Origin: an uncultured Prevotellaceae bacterium
GTDB taxonomy: Bacteria > Bacteroidota > Bacteroidia > Bacteroidales > Bacteroidaceae
Direction: 5' to 3'
Length of the DNA: 64,000 nt
NCBI GenBank assembly: GCA_900314715.1
Contig: OMWI01000004.1
Span: 1-64,000, forward strand
Numbering within the stretch: position 1 is the first letter of the stretch; each line of letters starts with the position of its first letter. This document shows, in pieces, positions 25,733 through 33,734 of this stretch. A model generated the notes under the pieces. The model ran no database searches, had not been told where the DNA came from, and was given only the letters and a program-made list of their open reading frames with translations. A program made the position numbers and the translations under genes.

Positions 25733-25764
25733 CAAAATTACGTTTTTTATTCCATTTCCGCAAA
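25733..25764 (-). promoter_or_regulatory. Promoter of the PIF1-like helicase gene
   Basis: On the minus strand: -33 TTTG (25761-25764), 20-bp spacer, -7 TAATTTTG (25733-25740), followed after 23 bp by the start codon. Confidence 0.75.
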
Positions 25765-25796
25765 TGTTTTTATGTTCTTGTATCGAATAATGATTG

Positions 25797-25862
25797 GAAA
25801 GATATGCTTTATAGCCACTAAACCATATGTTTGCAATTGCTAAAGGATAGCTTTAAGATAAA
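25797..25862. repeat. Tandem 22-bp array, three units (family member C)
   Basis: Units begin at 25797, 25819 and 25841: GAAAG-ATATG-CTTTA, TAAAC-CATAT-GTTTG and TAAAG-GATAG-CTTTA. The array lies between the divergent promoters of the helicase and the CopA-type ATPase, upstream of both. Confidence 0.7.
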
Positions 25863-25894
25863 GAAAAACATCACAAAAAATGGCTCCATATATT

Positions 25895-25924
25895 TTGATA
25901 TTTTGGTAAAAAGCATTAATTTTG
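25895..25924 (+). promoter_or_regulatory. Promoter of the CopA-type ATPase gene
   Basis: -33 TTTG (25895-25898), 18-bp spacer, -7 TAATTTTG (25917-25924). The start codon at 25933 is only 8 bp after the -7 box, so the 5' untranslated region would be a few nucleotides at most. Confidence 0.65.
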
Positions 25925-25932
25925 CTTTCAGA

Positions 25933-27837
25933 ATGAATATAAAAATAACAATCCCTGTCGTTGGAATGGCTTGCTCTTCATGTTCCGCTCATGTTGAGAA
26001 AAAGCTCAATTCGTTGGAAGGCGTGAAGATGGCAAGTGTGTCGTTGTCATCACGGTCGGCTTTGGTGGAATACGAACCGTCTGTGATTACCTTGCAACAG
26101 ATGAAGGAGGCCGTAAACGATATTGGTTTCGACTTAGTCATCGAACAAGACCGCTCTGTCGTTGAGATTGAGCGACGCGAATATGCCTTGTTGCTTCGTA
26201 AGACCATCCTTGCATGGATTTTCGCTATATCAGTTATGGCTTTGTGTCATTTCTCGAACGATGACGGACAATTGTCTTTAATTCTCTCGTTGGCCTGTTT
26301 ATGGACGTGCGGAAGGCAATTCTATGTCAACGCATGGAAACAATTGCGTCATGGAATGGCAAGTATGGATTCGTTGGTTTGCTTTTCCACCGCCATCTCC
26401 TTTATATATAGTGCGATTGTTACGATGTTGCGCGCATCGGGGAAAGACGGTTTGACAAATACACCCGTATATTTTGATGCATCGGTGATGATTATTGCCT
26501 TTGTACTAACAGGTCGTTTATTGGAAGAAAGAGCCAAACAAGCCACGGCATCATCCATTCGCACGTTGATGGGATTGCAACCCAAGACGGCACGGATTGT
26601 CATGTATGATGAGATGAAGGATGTCCCTCTATCTACTATTACTGTGGGTGATGTGATGGAAGTTCGAGCTGGTGAGAAGATTCCCGTAGACGGAACGGTG
26701 AATTGGGCTGATAGTTTTATGACTTCCGAAGGGGCTTACGTAGATGAGTCGATGATAACGGGAGAACCCACTCCTGTGTTGAAAAAGCGTTTTGATAAGG
26801 TTCTTGCTGGTACAGTATTGCAACAAGGAACGTTGCGATTTCGCGCAACACAAGTTGGCGAGAAGACAGCATTATCGCAAATCATCCGTATGGTGCAACA
26901 AGCGCAAGGTTCTAAGGCTCCCGTGCAACGCGTAGTAGATCGTTTGGCGATGATATTTGTACCTACAGTTACCATCTTGGCACTCATTACATTCGTTGCA
27001 TGGCTATTGGTGGGCGGTAGTTCTGCATTGCCACATGCTATCGTATCTGCCGTTGCCGTGTTGGTGGTTGCTTGTCCTTGTGCGATGGGACTTGCCACAC
27101 CTACCGCATTGATGGTTGGCATTGGTAAAGCCGCCGAAAAGAATATCTTGGTGAAAGATGCGACCGCGATAGAATTAATGCGCAAGGTGAATGCATTGGT
27201 GATTGACAAGACGGGAACATTGACGATACCTAACAAAAACATAGATTTCACGAAAGTAGACCATCTTCCTTTTGAAGAGCGAGAAGCATTGAAACCTTAT
27301 GCAAGGGAAGCGATGGAGACATTGAAATCGTATGGCATTGACGTTTATATGATGAGTGGCGACCGCGAAGATGCTGCCGCTTATTGGGCAAACAATGCAG
27401 GCATTAGTCATTGGCAAAGTTGCGTAAAACCACAAGATAAGGAAAATTTGGTGAAGTCATTGCAAGGCGAAGGAAAGATAGTGGCGATGGTGGGCGATGG
27501 AATCAACGACTCGCAAGCATTGGCAACGGCAGATGTGAGTATGGCTATCGGTACGGGAACAGACGTCGCTATGGATGTGGCACAAGTGACGTTGATGGGA
27601 ACTGATTTACGTGCTTTGCCAGATGCCGTGTCACTCTCTCGTAAGACGGTTTCGATGATTCACCAAAACTTATTTTGGGCTTTTATATATAATATAGTAT
27701 GTATTCCGTTAGCGGCAGGATTGCCTTACGCATTCGGAATACACTTCCAAATAACGCCTATGTGGGCAAGTGCATTAATGGCATTGTCGAGTATCAGCGT
27801 GGTATTGAATAGCCTGAGATTGAAGTTTGAAGGATGA
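25933..27837 (+). CDS. copA: P1B-type ATPase, probable copper exporter (CopA-like), lacking the N-domain
   Basis: A 634-residue membrane ATPase that should export Cu(I). Seen in order: an HMA metal-binding domain with GMACSSC (residues about 11-17), eight predicted helices, the actuator motif TGEP, the channel motif CPC in VVACPCAMG, the phosphorylation motif DKTGTLT (Asp425), the hinge GDGIND (about 521) and the last-helix ALSS motif. Only about 96 residues separate DKTGT from GDGIND, and no HP/GxG nucleotide-binding motif lies between. In classical family members this interval is about 200 residues or more, so the N-domain is nearly absent. An in-frame TTG upstream at 25831 was not used. 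Confidence 0.85.
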   Translation: MNIKITIPVVGMACSSCSAHVEKKLNSLEGVKMASVSLSSRSALVEYEPSVITLQQMKEAVNDIGFDLVIEQDRSVVEIERREYALLLRKTILAWIFAISVMALCHFSNDDGQLSLILSLACLWTCGRQFYVNAWKQLRHGMASMDSLVCFSTAISFIYSAIVTMLRASGKDGLTNTPVYFDASVMIIAFVLTGRLLEERAKQATASSIRTLMGLQPKTARIVMYDEMKDVPLSTITVGDVMEVRAGEKIPVDGTVNWADSFMTSEGAYVDESMITGEPTPVLKKRFDKVLAGTVLQQGTLRFRATQVGEKTALSQIIRMVQQAQGSKAPVQRVVDRLAMIFVPTVTILALITFVAWLLVGGSSALPHAIVSAVAVLVVACPCAMGLATPTALMVGIGKAAEKNILVKDATAIELMRKVNALVIDKTGTLTIPNKNIDFTKVDHLPFEEREALKPYAREAMETLKSYGIDVYMMSGDREDAAAYWANNAGISHWQSCVKPQDKENLVKSLQGEGKIVAMVGDGINDSQALATADVSMAIGTGTDVAMDVAQVTLMGTDLRALPDAVSLSRKTVSMIHQNLFWAFIYNIVCIPLAAGLPYAFGIHFQITPMWASALMALSSISVVLNSLRLKFEG

Positions 27838-27963
27838 ATTGTGAATTAGGAAGTAAGCAACTTCGTTGCGTTTGAAGTATATATGTAGGAAGTACATCAA
27901 ACATCGAAACTTTAAAACTTGCCAAAGGCGACAACTTCCTAATTCAACCTTCATACTTCAAAT
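27826..27963. repeat. Inverted array with GAATTAGGAAGT words
   Basis: The left side reads TTTGAAGGATGAATTGTG and AATTAGGAAGT; the right side is its approximate reverse complement (ACTTCCTAATTCAACCTTCA). Between them lie a GCAAC-TTC-GTTGC hairpin and the word GGCGACAACTTC. The left arm includes the stop codon of the CopA-type gene; the right arm reaches the stop codon of the symporter. The same words recur at 31172-31395. Confidence 0.7.
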
Positions 27964-29421
27964 TCATTCCCAACACTCTAACTCTTTTTCTATCTCTGGC
28001 AATTGTGTACGATGGAAGATGGGGTCTTTAATACCGTTCTTCTTTTGTTGTTGATAGTCTTTGAGAAGTTTAAAGGCATACTTTCCCAATACCAAGATGG
28101 CGATGAGGTTACATGCGGTAAGCAAAGCCATGCATAAATCGCCTAAGTTCCATACGATTTCAAGGGAAGCCAATGCGCCAAACATTACCAATACGCCTCC
28201 AGAACAAAGACGATAGATGAATAAGATGGACTTCAACTTTCCGTTGTTATTCTCTTCTTTCCTTCCAAAGAGAAACCTGATGTTGGCTTCTCCATAATAA
28301 TAATTGCCGATAATACTGGAAAAGGCAAAAAGGAAGATGGCAATGGCTATGAAGATAGGACCAGAAGAACCTATTTCCGATTGCAAGGCTGATTGCGTAA
28401 GTGCTATTCCGTTTAGTTCGGGATGTGAGTATAGGCCGCTGATGAGGATGATAAATGCCGTGCATGAGCAAACTAACAACGTATCGGTGAACACACCAAG
28501 CGCTTGGATGAGTCCTTGTTTTACGGGATGAGATACGGATGCGGTAGCCGCAACATTTGGCGCACTTCCTTCACCTGCCTCATTACTGAACAATCCACGC
28601 TTGATACCATTCATCATCGTGGCTCCCAATCCGCCTCCAGTTATTTGTTCAAGACCGAAGGCATTGCTGATGATGACTTTGAAAACATGGGGCATAAGAT
28701 GTATATTCATCAATACGATGACGAAAGCCAATATAAAATACCCGATGGCCATGACGGGAACGATAACCGAACTCACTTTAGCGATGCGTTGAATGCCTCC
28801 AAAAACGATGGCCAAAGACATCATTACCAACACAATACCCGTTAATACTTGATTCCAACCGAACGCCTCGTTCATCGCTTGACAAATCGTATTGCTTTGA
28901 ATGGAATTGTAAGAAAGTCCAAATGTAATCGTGATGAGAATGGCAAACAAGGCTGACATCCAACGATTGTGCATTCCCTTTTGGATATAATATGCAGGAC
29001 CGCCAATAAAGGAATCTTTGTGTCGAAGTTTGAACAATTGTGCCAATGTTGATTCAACGAATGCCGTTGCCGAACCTATCAATGCGATAATCCACATCCA
29101 AAATACTGCACCGGGACCACCAATGGCAATGGCGGTTGCAACACCCGCTAAATTGCCCGTTCCCACTCGCGTGGCTACGGAAACGGCAAAGGCTTGAAAG
29201 GAAGAGATATGTTTGTGTCCTGGATGCTTAACTGATGAATCGCCCAATAGTCGAATCATCTCTTTCAACATGCGAAATTGTACGAATCGCGTGCGCCAAG
29301 TAAACCATAATCCACAACCGACAAGCACGGCAATGAGTATGTAAGTCCATAGGAAATCATTGACTTCCGTAATGATCATGTTCAGCCAACTGTCTGAAGA
29401 GAATATATTTGACATACTCAA
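27964..29421 (-). CDS. Sodium:alanine symporter family protein (AGCS)
   Basis: A 485-residue inner-membrane transporter that should take up alanine or glycine with Na+. Seen: about ten to eleven hydrophobic helices, the family signature GTGNLAGVATAIAIGGPGAV (about residues 92-111), and the MNGIKRGLFSNEAGEGSAPN motif in the middle. Length is typical. It is convergent with the copA-like gene; 18 bp separate its start from the next gene upstream on the same strand, so the two may be co-transcribed. Confidence 0.9.
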   Translation of the reverse strand: MSMSNIFSSDSWLNMIITEVNDFLWTYILIAVLVGCGLWFTWRTRFVQFRMLKEMIRLLGDSSVKHPGHKHISSFQAFAVSVATRVGTGNLAGVATAIAIGGPGAVFWMWIIALIGSATAFVESTLAQLFKLRHKDSFIGGPAYYIQKGMHNRWMSALFAILITITFGLSYNSIQSNTICQAMNEAFGWNQVLTGIVLVMMSLAIVFGGIQRIAKVSSVIVPVMAIGYFILAFVIVLMNIHLMPHVFKVIISNAFGLEQITGGGLGATMMNGIKRGLFSNEAGEGSAPNVAATASVSHPVKQGLIQALGVFTDTLLVCSCTAFIILISGLYSHPELNGIALTQSALQSEIGSSGPIFIAIAIFLFAFSSIIGNYYYGEANIRFLFGRKEENNNGKLKSILFIYRLCSGGVLVMFGALASLEIVWNLGDLCMALLTACNLIAILVLGKYAFKLLKDYQQQKKNGIKDPIFHRTQLPEIEKELECWE

Positions 29422-29439
29422 AGTTAGTTATTGGGGAAT

Positions 29440-30129
29440 TTACGGACGTGGTGGAGGTATGGAATGAAAGTTTTGGGATGATCCAAACTCATATCGCGGA
29501 AACCAATCATGTTCAACGTTGATTTGAACACTAAACGATGGATTGAAATTATATCGTATGGCAGCACCGATACGGTCAACGTTAGACATATACCCATCGT
29601 ATGGCATCATGGTATGCATAGGATAAAAGCCATGATAACCTAACCAACCAGCATGGGGATGGTTGCCGACGATTCTCTTTTGCGCATAGAGATACGCTTC
29701 CCAATGTTCGTCAAATCGATAACCTAATTGTGCGGTGAGTCCACCACTACGATAATTGTCACCATGCCACATTACATTATTAATATATCCACCAACGGCT
29801 AACGAAAGTTTGTCGCTGAGCGACGTGGCATAAATGGCAGAAAGGTTTTGGGTGAATCCAACGCCATGACGGGCATGTTTCCCGAATTGCGTAAAAGCCG
29901 AAAGACTTAAGTTGACATTGAGTCCTTCATGCAAATCCCACCCATACCATCCAGCATAGTGAATGGGGTAGGCGTATCTGTTTCTTTGTAAAGTAGGTTC
30001 GTTGGTATTTGCCTCTTGAATATACAACGTATCTCCATTCTCGGTGACCTCCGTCAAGATGTCACTTTGCGCAAAGGTCGTTACGTTAACCAAAATGCAA
30101 GCCAATAAGATGAATGTCCATTTCTTCAT
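29440..30129 (-). CDS. Outer-membrane beta-barrel-like protein, unknown function
   Basis: A 229-residue protein with a cleavable signal peptide (MKKWTFILLACILVNVTTFAQ). The mature part alternates aromatic-rich strands of about ten residues (for example LNVNLSLSAFTQFG, LSLAVGGYINNVMW, LTAQLGYRF), ending in a near-terminal strand FSVQINVEHDW, as in small outer-membrane barrels. The last residues are a Pro/Arg tail. A canonical promoter precedes it. No close family recognised. Confidence 0.65.
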   Translation of the reverse strand: MKKWTFILLACILVNVTTFAQSDILTEVTENGDTLYIQEANTNEPTLQRNRYAYPIHYAGWYGWDLHEGLNVNLSLSAFTQFGKHARHGVGFTQNLSAIYATSLSDKLSLAVGGYINNVMWHGDNYRSGGLTAQLGYRFDEHWEAYLYAQKRIVGNHPHAGWLGYHGFYPMHTMMPYDGYMSNVDRIGAAIRYNFNPSFSVQINVEHDWFPRYEFGSSQNFHSIPPPRP

Positions 30130-30162
30130 GTCGTTTCACGCATAATCATCGTATTCCGTTTG

Positions 30163-30194
30163 CAAAGTTAGCACCATTCTCTTAATCTCCCAAA
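30163..30194 (-). promoter_or_regulatory. Promoter of the outer-membrane protein/AGCS unit
   Basis: On the minus strand: -33 TTTG (30191-30194), 20-bp spacer, -7 TAACTTTG (30163-30170). The start codon is 34 bp further on. Confidence 0.8.
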
Positions 30195-30222
30195 TTAGGT
30201 TTCCTAATTTTTCCTTATTTTT

Positions 30223-30253
30223 TTTGGTGATTGAATGATTTATGTTAACTTTG
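30223..30253 (+). promoter_or_regulatory. Promoter of the TPR protein gene
   Basis: -33 TTTG (30223-30226), 19-bp spacer, -7 TAACTTTG (30246-30253), followed 33 bp later by ATG 30286. Confidence 0.8.
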
Positions 30254-30285
30254 CCAAATCAACTAAAAAATTTATTATTGATTCT

Positions 30286-31173
30286 ATGGGTTTTTTAAAA
30301 ACATTGTTTAGTGGAAAGGTGGAAACACCAGAGGAGAAAAAGAAAGTTGAGGAATCGAAAAACTTCGATGTGCTTAAATATGATGGAGTGAAAGCATTGC
30401 GTGCGGGAGAGGCTACTCATGCCGTGGAATTGTTTACTCATGCACTTGGGTTGCAAGAGGATTTGGAAGTGCGCGACTATCTTTCACAAGCTTTAATCCA
30501 TTCAGATAGGTTGGAAGAGGCTTATGAACAATTGGAAAAACTATCGGAAGCCGAACCAGAAAACGTGCAATTGTTGGTTCGCATGACCGATGTGGTTTAT
30601 ATGATGGAAGATTACGACCGCATGGAAGAGTTGTGCGAGAAAGCCATGTTGATAGACAAGGATAATCCCATGTTGCTCATGCTTTATGCTCGTGCTTGTG
30701 TAGGACGTGGCGATTTGGTGAATGCCGTTGCAATGTTGAGCAAGGCGATTGCCATGCGTGAGGATTATGGTGATGCTTACCTAATGCGAGGCGATACATT
30801 ATTGGAAATGGGCGATGTTGCCAGCGCAGAGGAAGATGCAAAGTGGTTGGATGAACATACTTCGGGCATTGAGGAAGTATTGTTATTGAATGCTCGCGTA
30901 GAAGAAAGAAAGGGTGAACATCAAAAAGCCATTTCGTATTACGACCAAGTTATCAAGGCCAATCCATTCAATGCAACAGCCTTTAGCGAACGAGGAAAGA
31001 TTAAGTTAGTTCTTGGAGACAAGGAAGGTGCCGAAGCCGATATGCGCTCATTGTTGGAACTCGAACCGCAACGTGCAGAAGGCGTGAACGGTGAATACTC
31101 TGCTGAAGGTACGGAAGACATTGCCAGGAAAGTGGAACAAGCCTATCGAAACAATAATCCATTGGGATTATGA
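30286..31173 (+). CDS. Tetratricopeptide repeat protein
   Basis: A 295-residue soluble protein without a signal peptide, made of roughly seven helical TPR units from about residue 35 to 275 (for example LFTHALGLQEDLEVRDYLSQ, LMRGDTLLEMGDVASAEEDA, ISYYDQVIKANPFNATAFSE). TPR domains mediate protein-protein contacts; the partner is unknown. An in-frame codon at 30235 would lie within the promoter, so ATG 30286 (MGFLKTLFSGK) is used. It is followed by a repeat-rich region and the aromatic operon leader, so it is likely monocistronic. Confidence 0.8.
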   Translation: MGFLKTLFSGKVETPEEKKKVEESKNFDVLKYDGVKALRAGEATHAVELFTHALGLQEDLEVRDYLSQALIHSDRLEEAYEQLEKLSEAEPENVQLLVRMTDVVYMMEDYDRMEELCEKAMLIDKDNPMLLMLYARACVGRGDLVNAVAMLSKAIAMREDYGDAYLMRGDTLLEMGDVASAEEDAKWLDEHTSGIEEVLLLNARVEERKGEHQKAISYYDQVIKANPFNATAFSERGKIKLVLGDKEGAEADMRSLLELEPQRAEGVNGEYSAEGTEDIARKVEQAYRNNNPLGL

Positions 31174-31395
31174 TGTAGGATGTGTGAAGTGTGAATTATG
31201 AATTTTGAAGTTGTCGCCTTTCGGCGATTATGGAAGTATTTATGTTAGATGTACTTCATACTTCAATTCTTCATACGCAACGAAGTTGCCTACTTCGTAA
31301 TTCAACCTTCACACCTCCTACATATTATGTGGGATGTACTTCTTACTTCAATACTTTTTACGCAACGAAGTTGCCCACTTCCTCCTTCTTCCTTC
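31172..31395. repeat. Inverted array with GTGTGAAG/GAATTATGAA words
   Basis: A left arm (TGTAGGATGTGTGAAGTG and TGAATTATGAA) and right arm (TTCGTAATTCAACCTTCACA then CCTCCTACAT) are imperfect inverted copies. Inside lie GTTGTCGCCTTTCGGCGA and GCAACGAAGTTGC; a second, partial right-arm copy with GCAACGAAGTTGCCCACTTC is at 31361-31381. The words are shared with the array at 27826-27963. No coding capacity. Confidence 0.7.
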
Positions 31396-31470
31396 CAAAT
31401 TCATACATATAAATTTTGTTAATTTGTAGTATTTTGTTGCATTTTACTATCGATTTATAATTTTTCTTTG

Positions 31471-31478
31471 TACTTTTG
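31471..31478 (+). promoter_or_regulatory. -7 box of the Phe/Tyr operon leader
   Basis: TACTTTTG matches TAnnTTTG and lies 28 bp before the leader peptide start. No clean TTTG is at the usual -33 distance, so the promoter may be weak or need an activator. Confidence 0.55.
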
Positions 31479-31506
31479 CAAGCGAAATCAAATAAAAAAG
31501 AGAATA

Positions 31507-31575
31507 ATGATTCAATTGAACGCTGCCTACTTTTACTTTTATTTTTACTTTGCAGATAACTGTAAAGCGGGATGA
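31507..31575 (+). CDS. Phe/Tyr leader peptide (attenuator)
   Basis: A 22-residue peptide, MIQLNAA, then four alternating Tyr-Phe pairs (YFYFYFYF), then ADNCKAG and TGA. Eight consecutive aromatic codons would stall ribosomes when charged Phe- or Tyr-tRNA is scarce. The bases GCGGGA at 31567-31572, overlapping the end of the peptide, can pair with TCCCGC in the 5' arm of the downstream terminator. If the ribosome stalls in the aromatic run, these bases are free and the antiterminator forms; if it reaches the stop codon it covers them and the terminator forms. This is the classic logic of amino-acid attenuators, placed directly upstream of the phenylalanine/tyrosine genes. Confidence 0.85.
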   Translation: MIQLNAAYFYFYFYFADNCKAG

Positions 31576-31614
31576 CGCGTGTAAATTGAAGGCTTATAGA
31601 GATAGAAATACAAG

Positions 31615-31646
31615 ACGGTCCCGCATTCAAGCAGGGCCGTTTTTTA
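31615..31646 (+). terminator. Attenuator terminator of the Phe/Tyr operon
   Basis: Stem ACGGTCCCGC (31615-31624) with GCAGGGCCGT (31631-31640), one mismatch and one G-T pair, loop ATTCAA, followed by TTTTT. The pheA start codon is 14 bp further on, so the hairpin acts before the first structural gene. Confidence 0.85.
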
Positions 31647-31659
31647 ATATAGATGAAAG

Positions 31660-32490
31660 ATGAAAAGAATTGCCATACAAGGAGAGTTAGGGTCGTTTCA
31701 TGACATTGCCGCCCGTCAATATTATGACGGTGAACAAATCCAGATGATTTGTTGTTCTACCTTCGAAGAGGTTTTTGAGAACATCAAGCGCGATCCTACG
31801 GTGATAGGAATGCTTGCGATAGAAAACACCATAGCTGGTTCGTTGTTGCATAATTACGAATTATTGCGTGCTTCTGGTGTGACTATCGTTGGTGAACACA
31901 AATTGCACATTGAACATTGTATTTGTTGTTTGCCTGAAGACGATTGGTCAACGATACAAGAAGTGCACTCTCATCCCGTAGCCTTGATGCAATGTCGTGG
32001 ATTCTTGGCAAATCATCCTGATTTAAAGGCGGTGGAAGCGGAAGATACGGCTGGTTCAGCAGAGTATATTAGTAGAAACCAATGTCGTGGATGGGCTGCT
32101 ATCTGCAATTCATCAGCAGCAAAAATGTATGGTTTGAAGGTGTTGGAAGACCAAATAGAAGACAATAAGCACAACTTTACGCGATTCTTGGTAGTGTCAA
32201 GTCCTCGAAAGGCAGACTTCTTACGTCCATTGGACAAGACAGACAAATCAAGTTTGGTATTTCTTGTTCCTCATGAAGAGGGTAGTCTTTCAAAGGTACT
32301 CACCATCCTTTCATTCTATAGCATCAACCTAACCAAAATCCAATCTCTTCCCGTGATTGGCCACGAATGGGAATATCTTTTCTATGTAGATGTGACATAC
32401 GATAATTTAATTAGATACCGGCAAAGCATAGACGCCATCATCCCCTTAACAAGAGAACTCAAAATATTGGGAGAATATATCGGTGCATAA
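31660..32490 (+). CDS. pheA: Prephenate dehydratase
   Basis: A 276-residue cytosolic enzyme that converts prephenate to phenylpyruvate, the penultimate step of phenylalanine synthesis. Seen: N-terminal IQGELGSFHDIAARQYY, the NTIAGSLLHNYELL segment, the catalytic Thr-Arg-Phe motif in HNFTRFLV (about residues 170-177), and a C-terminal ACT domain (about 195-276). The ACT domain has LTKIQSLPV where feedback-sensitive enzymes have LTKIESRP, so Phe binding may be altered. It is a free-standing dehydratase, without the fused chorismate mutase, which sits two genes downstream. Confidence 0.95.
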   Translation: MKRIAIQGELGSFHDIAARQYYDGEQIQMICCSTFEEVFENIKRDPTVIGMLAIENTIAGSLLHNYELLRASGVTIVGEHKLHIEHCICCLPEDDWSTIQEVHSHPVALMQCRGFLANHPDLKAVEAEDTAGSAEYISRNQCRGWAAICNSSAAKMYGLKVLEDQIEDNKHNFTRFLVVSSPRKADFLRPLDKTDKSSLVFLVPHEEGSLSKVLTILSFYSINLTKIQSLPVIGHEWEYLFYVDVTYDNLIRYRQSIDAIIPLTRELKILGEYIGA

Positions 32491-32496
32491 TCTATA

Positions 32497-32525
32497 TAAA
32501 CCCCATTAACCCCATTAATCCCATA
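32497..32525. repeat. Short half-array of CCCCATTAA words
   Basis: Two and a half tandem copies of CCCCATTAA in the 48-bp gap between pheA and the aminotransferase gene. No inverted counterpart was found nearby, unlike the other word arrays. Confidence 0.45.
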
Positions 32526-32538
32526 AAACTCACAACCC

Positions 32539-33705
32539 ATGTTTCAACCCGCAGACAGATTGTCATTAGTACAAGAATATTATTTCAGTAGAAAACTCAA
32601 GGAAGTAGCGCAACTTAATGCGCAAGGTATGGACATTATCAGCCTTGCCATTGGAAGTCCAGATATGCCCCCTTCGCCTCAAACCATTGAGAAGTTGTGC
32701 GAAGTGGCTCACTTACCAAACGCGCATGGTTATCAACCAACGATGGGAACACCCGAATTGCGTCAGGCAATGGCTAATTTCTATCAGAAATGGTATGGTG
32801 TGGATTTGGATCCGAAAACCGAGATTCAGCCATTGATTGGTAGTAAGGAAGGTATCTTGCATGTTACTTTGGCGTTCTGCAATCCTGGTGATAAAGTGCT
32901 CGTGCCTAATCCTGGTTATCCTACTTACACATCCTTGAGCAAAATCCTTGGTGCTCAAATCGTCAATTACAATTTGCGAGAGGATAATGGTTGGCAACCC
33001 GATTTCGATGAGTTGGAAAAGATGGATTTGTCGGGTGTAAAACTGATGTGGACGAATTATCCCAATATGCCTACTGGTGGAAATGCAAGACGAGAGACAT
33101 ACGAACGATTGGTTCAATTTGCCAAGGCACATGACATTGTGGTGGTAAACGACAATCCCTATTCTTTCATATTAAATGAACATCCCATGTCGCTCTTGCA
33201 AGTAGAGGGCGCGAAAGATTGTTGCATCGAGTTTAATTCAATGTCTAAGAGTCATAACATGCCTGGTTGGCGTGTGGGAATGTTAGCTACCAACAAGACG
33301 TTTGTGTCTTGGATATTGAAGGTGAAGAGCAATATTGATAGCGGTACATTCCGTGGAATCCAGTTGGCAGCTGCTGAGGCTTACAATACGAATACTTTGG
33401 AATGGCATCGTGAGGCTAACATACAAGTATATCGCCGTCGTAGAGACATTGCTGAACAAATCATGACAACTCTCGGTTGTACTTTCGACCCTCATCAAGT
33501 GGGAATGTTCTTATGGGGTAAGATTCCCGAGAAATATAAAAATGTAGAAGACTTGACCGAACGAGTGTTGCATGAAGCTCGCGTATTCATCACGCCAGGT
33601 TTCATCTTTGGCTCGAATGGTGAACGTTATATTCGCATCAGTTTGTGCGCAAAAGACGAGAAGGTGAAAGAAGCCCTGCAAAGGATACAAGCCGTTGAAT
33701 GGTAA
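32539..33705 (+). CDS. PLP-dependent aminotransferase, probably aromatic
   Basis: A 388-residue fold-type I aminotransferase. Seen: the N-terminal SLAIGSPDMPPSPQTIEKL, the G-rich PLP region, the NYPNMPTGGNA motif (a family NPTG variant), the PLP lysine in SMSKSHNMPGWRVGM (about residues 236-250), and the C-terminal substrate arginine region YIRISLC. Placement between pheA and the DAHP synthase fusion suggests it makes phenylalanine and/or tyrosine by transamination of phenylpyruvate or hydroxyphenylpyruvate. An aspartate or LL-diaminopimelate specificity is not excluded by sequence alone. Confidence 0.85.
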   Translation: MFQPADRLSLVQEYYFSRKLKEVAQLNAQGMDIISLAIGSPDMPPSPQTIEKLCEVAHLPNAHGYQPTMGTPELRQAMANFYQKWYGVDLDPKTEIQPLIGSKEGILHVTLAFCNPGDKVLVPNPGYPTYTSLSKILGAQIVNYNLREDNGWQPDFDELEKMDLSGVKLMWTNYPNMPTGGNARRETYERLVQFAKAHDIVVVNDNPYSFILNEHPMSLLQVEGAKDCCIEFNSMSKSHNMPGWRVGMLATNKTFVSWILKVKSNIDSGTFRGIQLAAAEAYNTNTLEWHREANIQVYRRRRDIAEQIMTTLGCTFDPHQVGMFLWGKIPEKYKNVEDLTERVLHEARVFITPGFIFGSNGERYIRISLCAKDEKVKEALQRIQAVEW

Positions 33706-33734
33706 ACAAAGAAACAATTAAAAAAAAATAATAT

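Noticed and set aside
25710..25763. Upstream start of the PIF1-like helicase at 25763
   Set aside because: A -33/-7 promoter lies at 25733-25764, inside the extension.
31172..31395. tRNA or other structured RNA in the region before the leader
   Set aside because: No tRNA arms or T-loop are present; the hairpins match words shared with another array.
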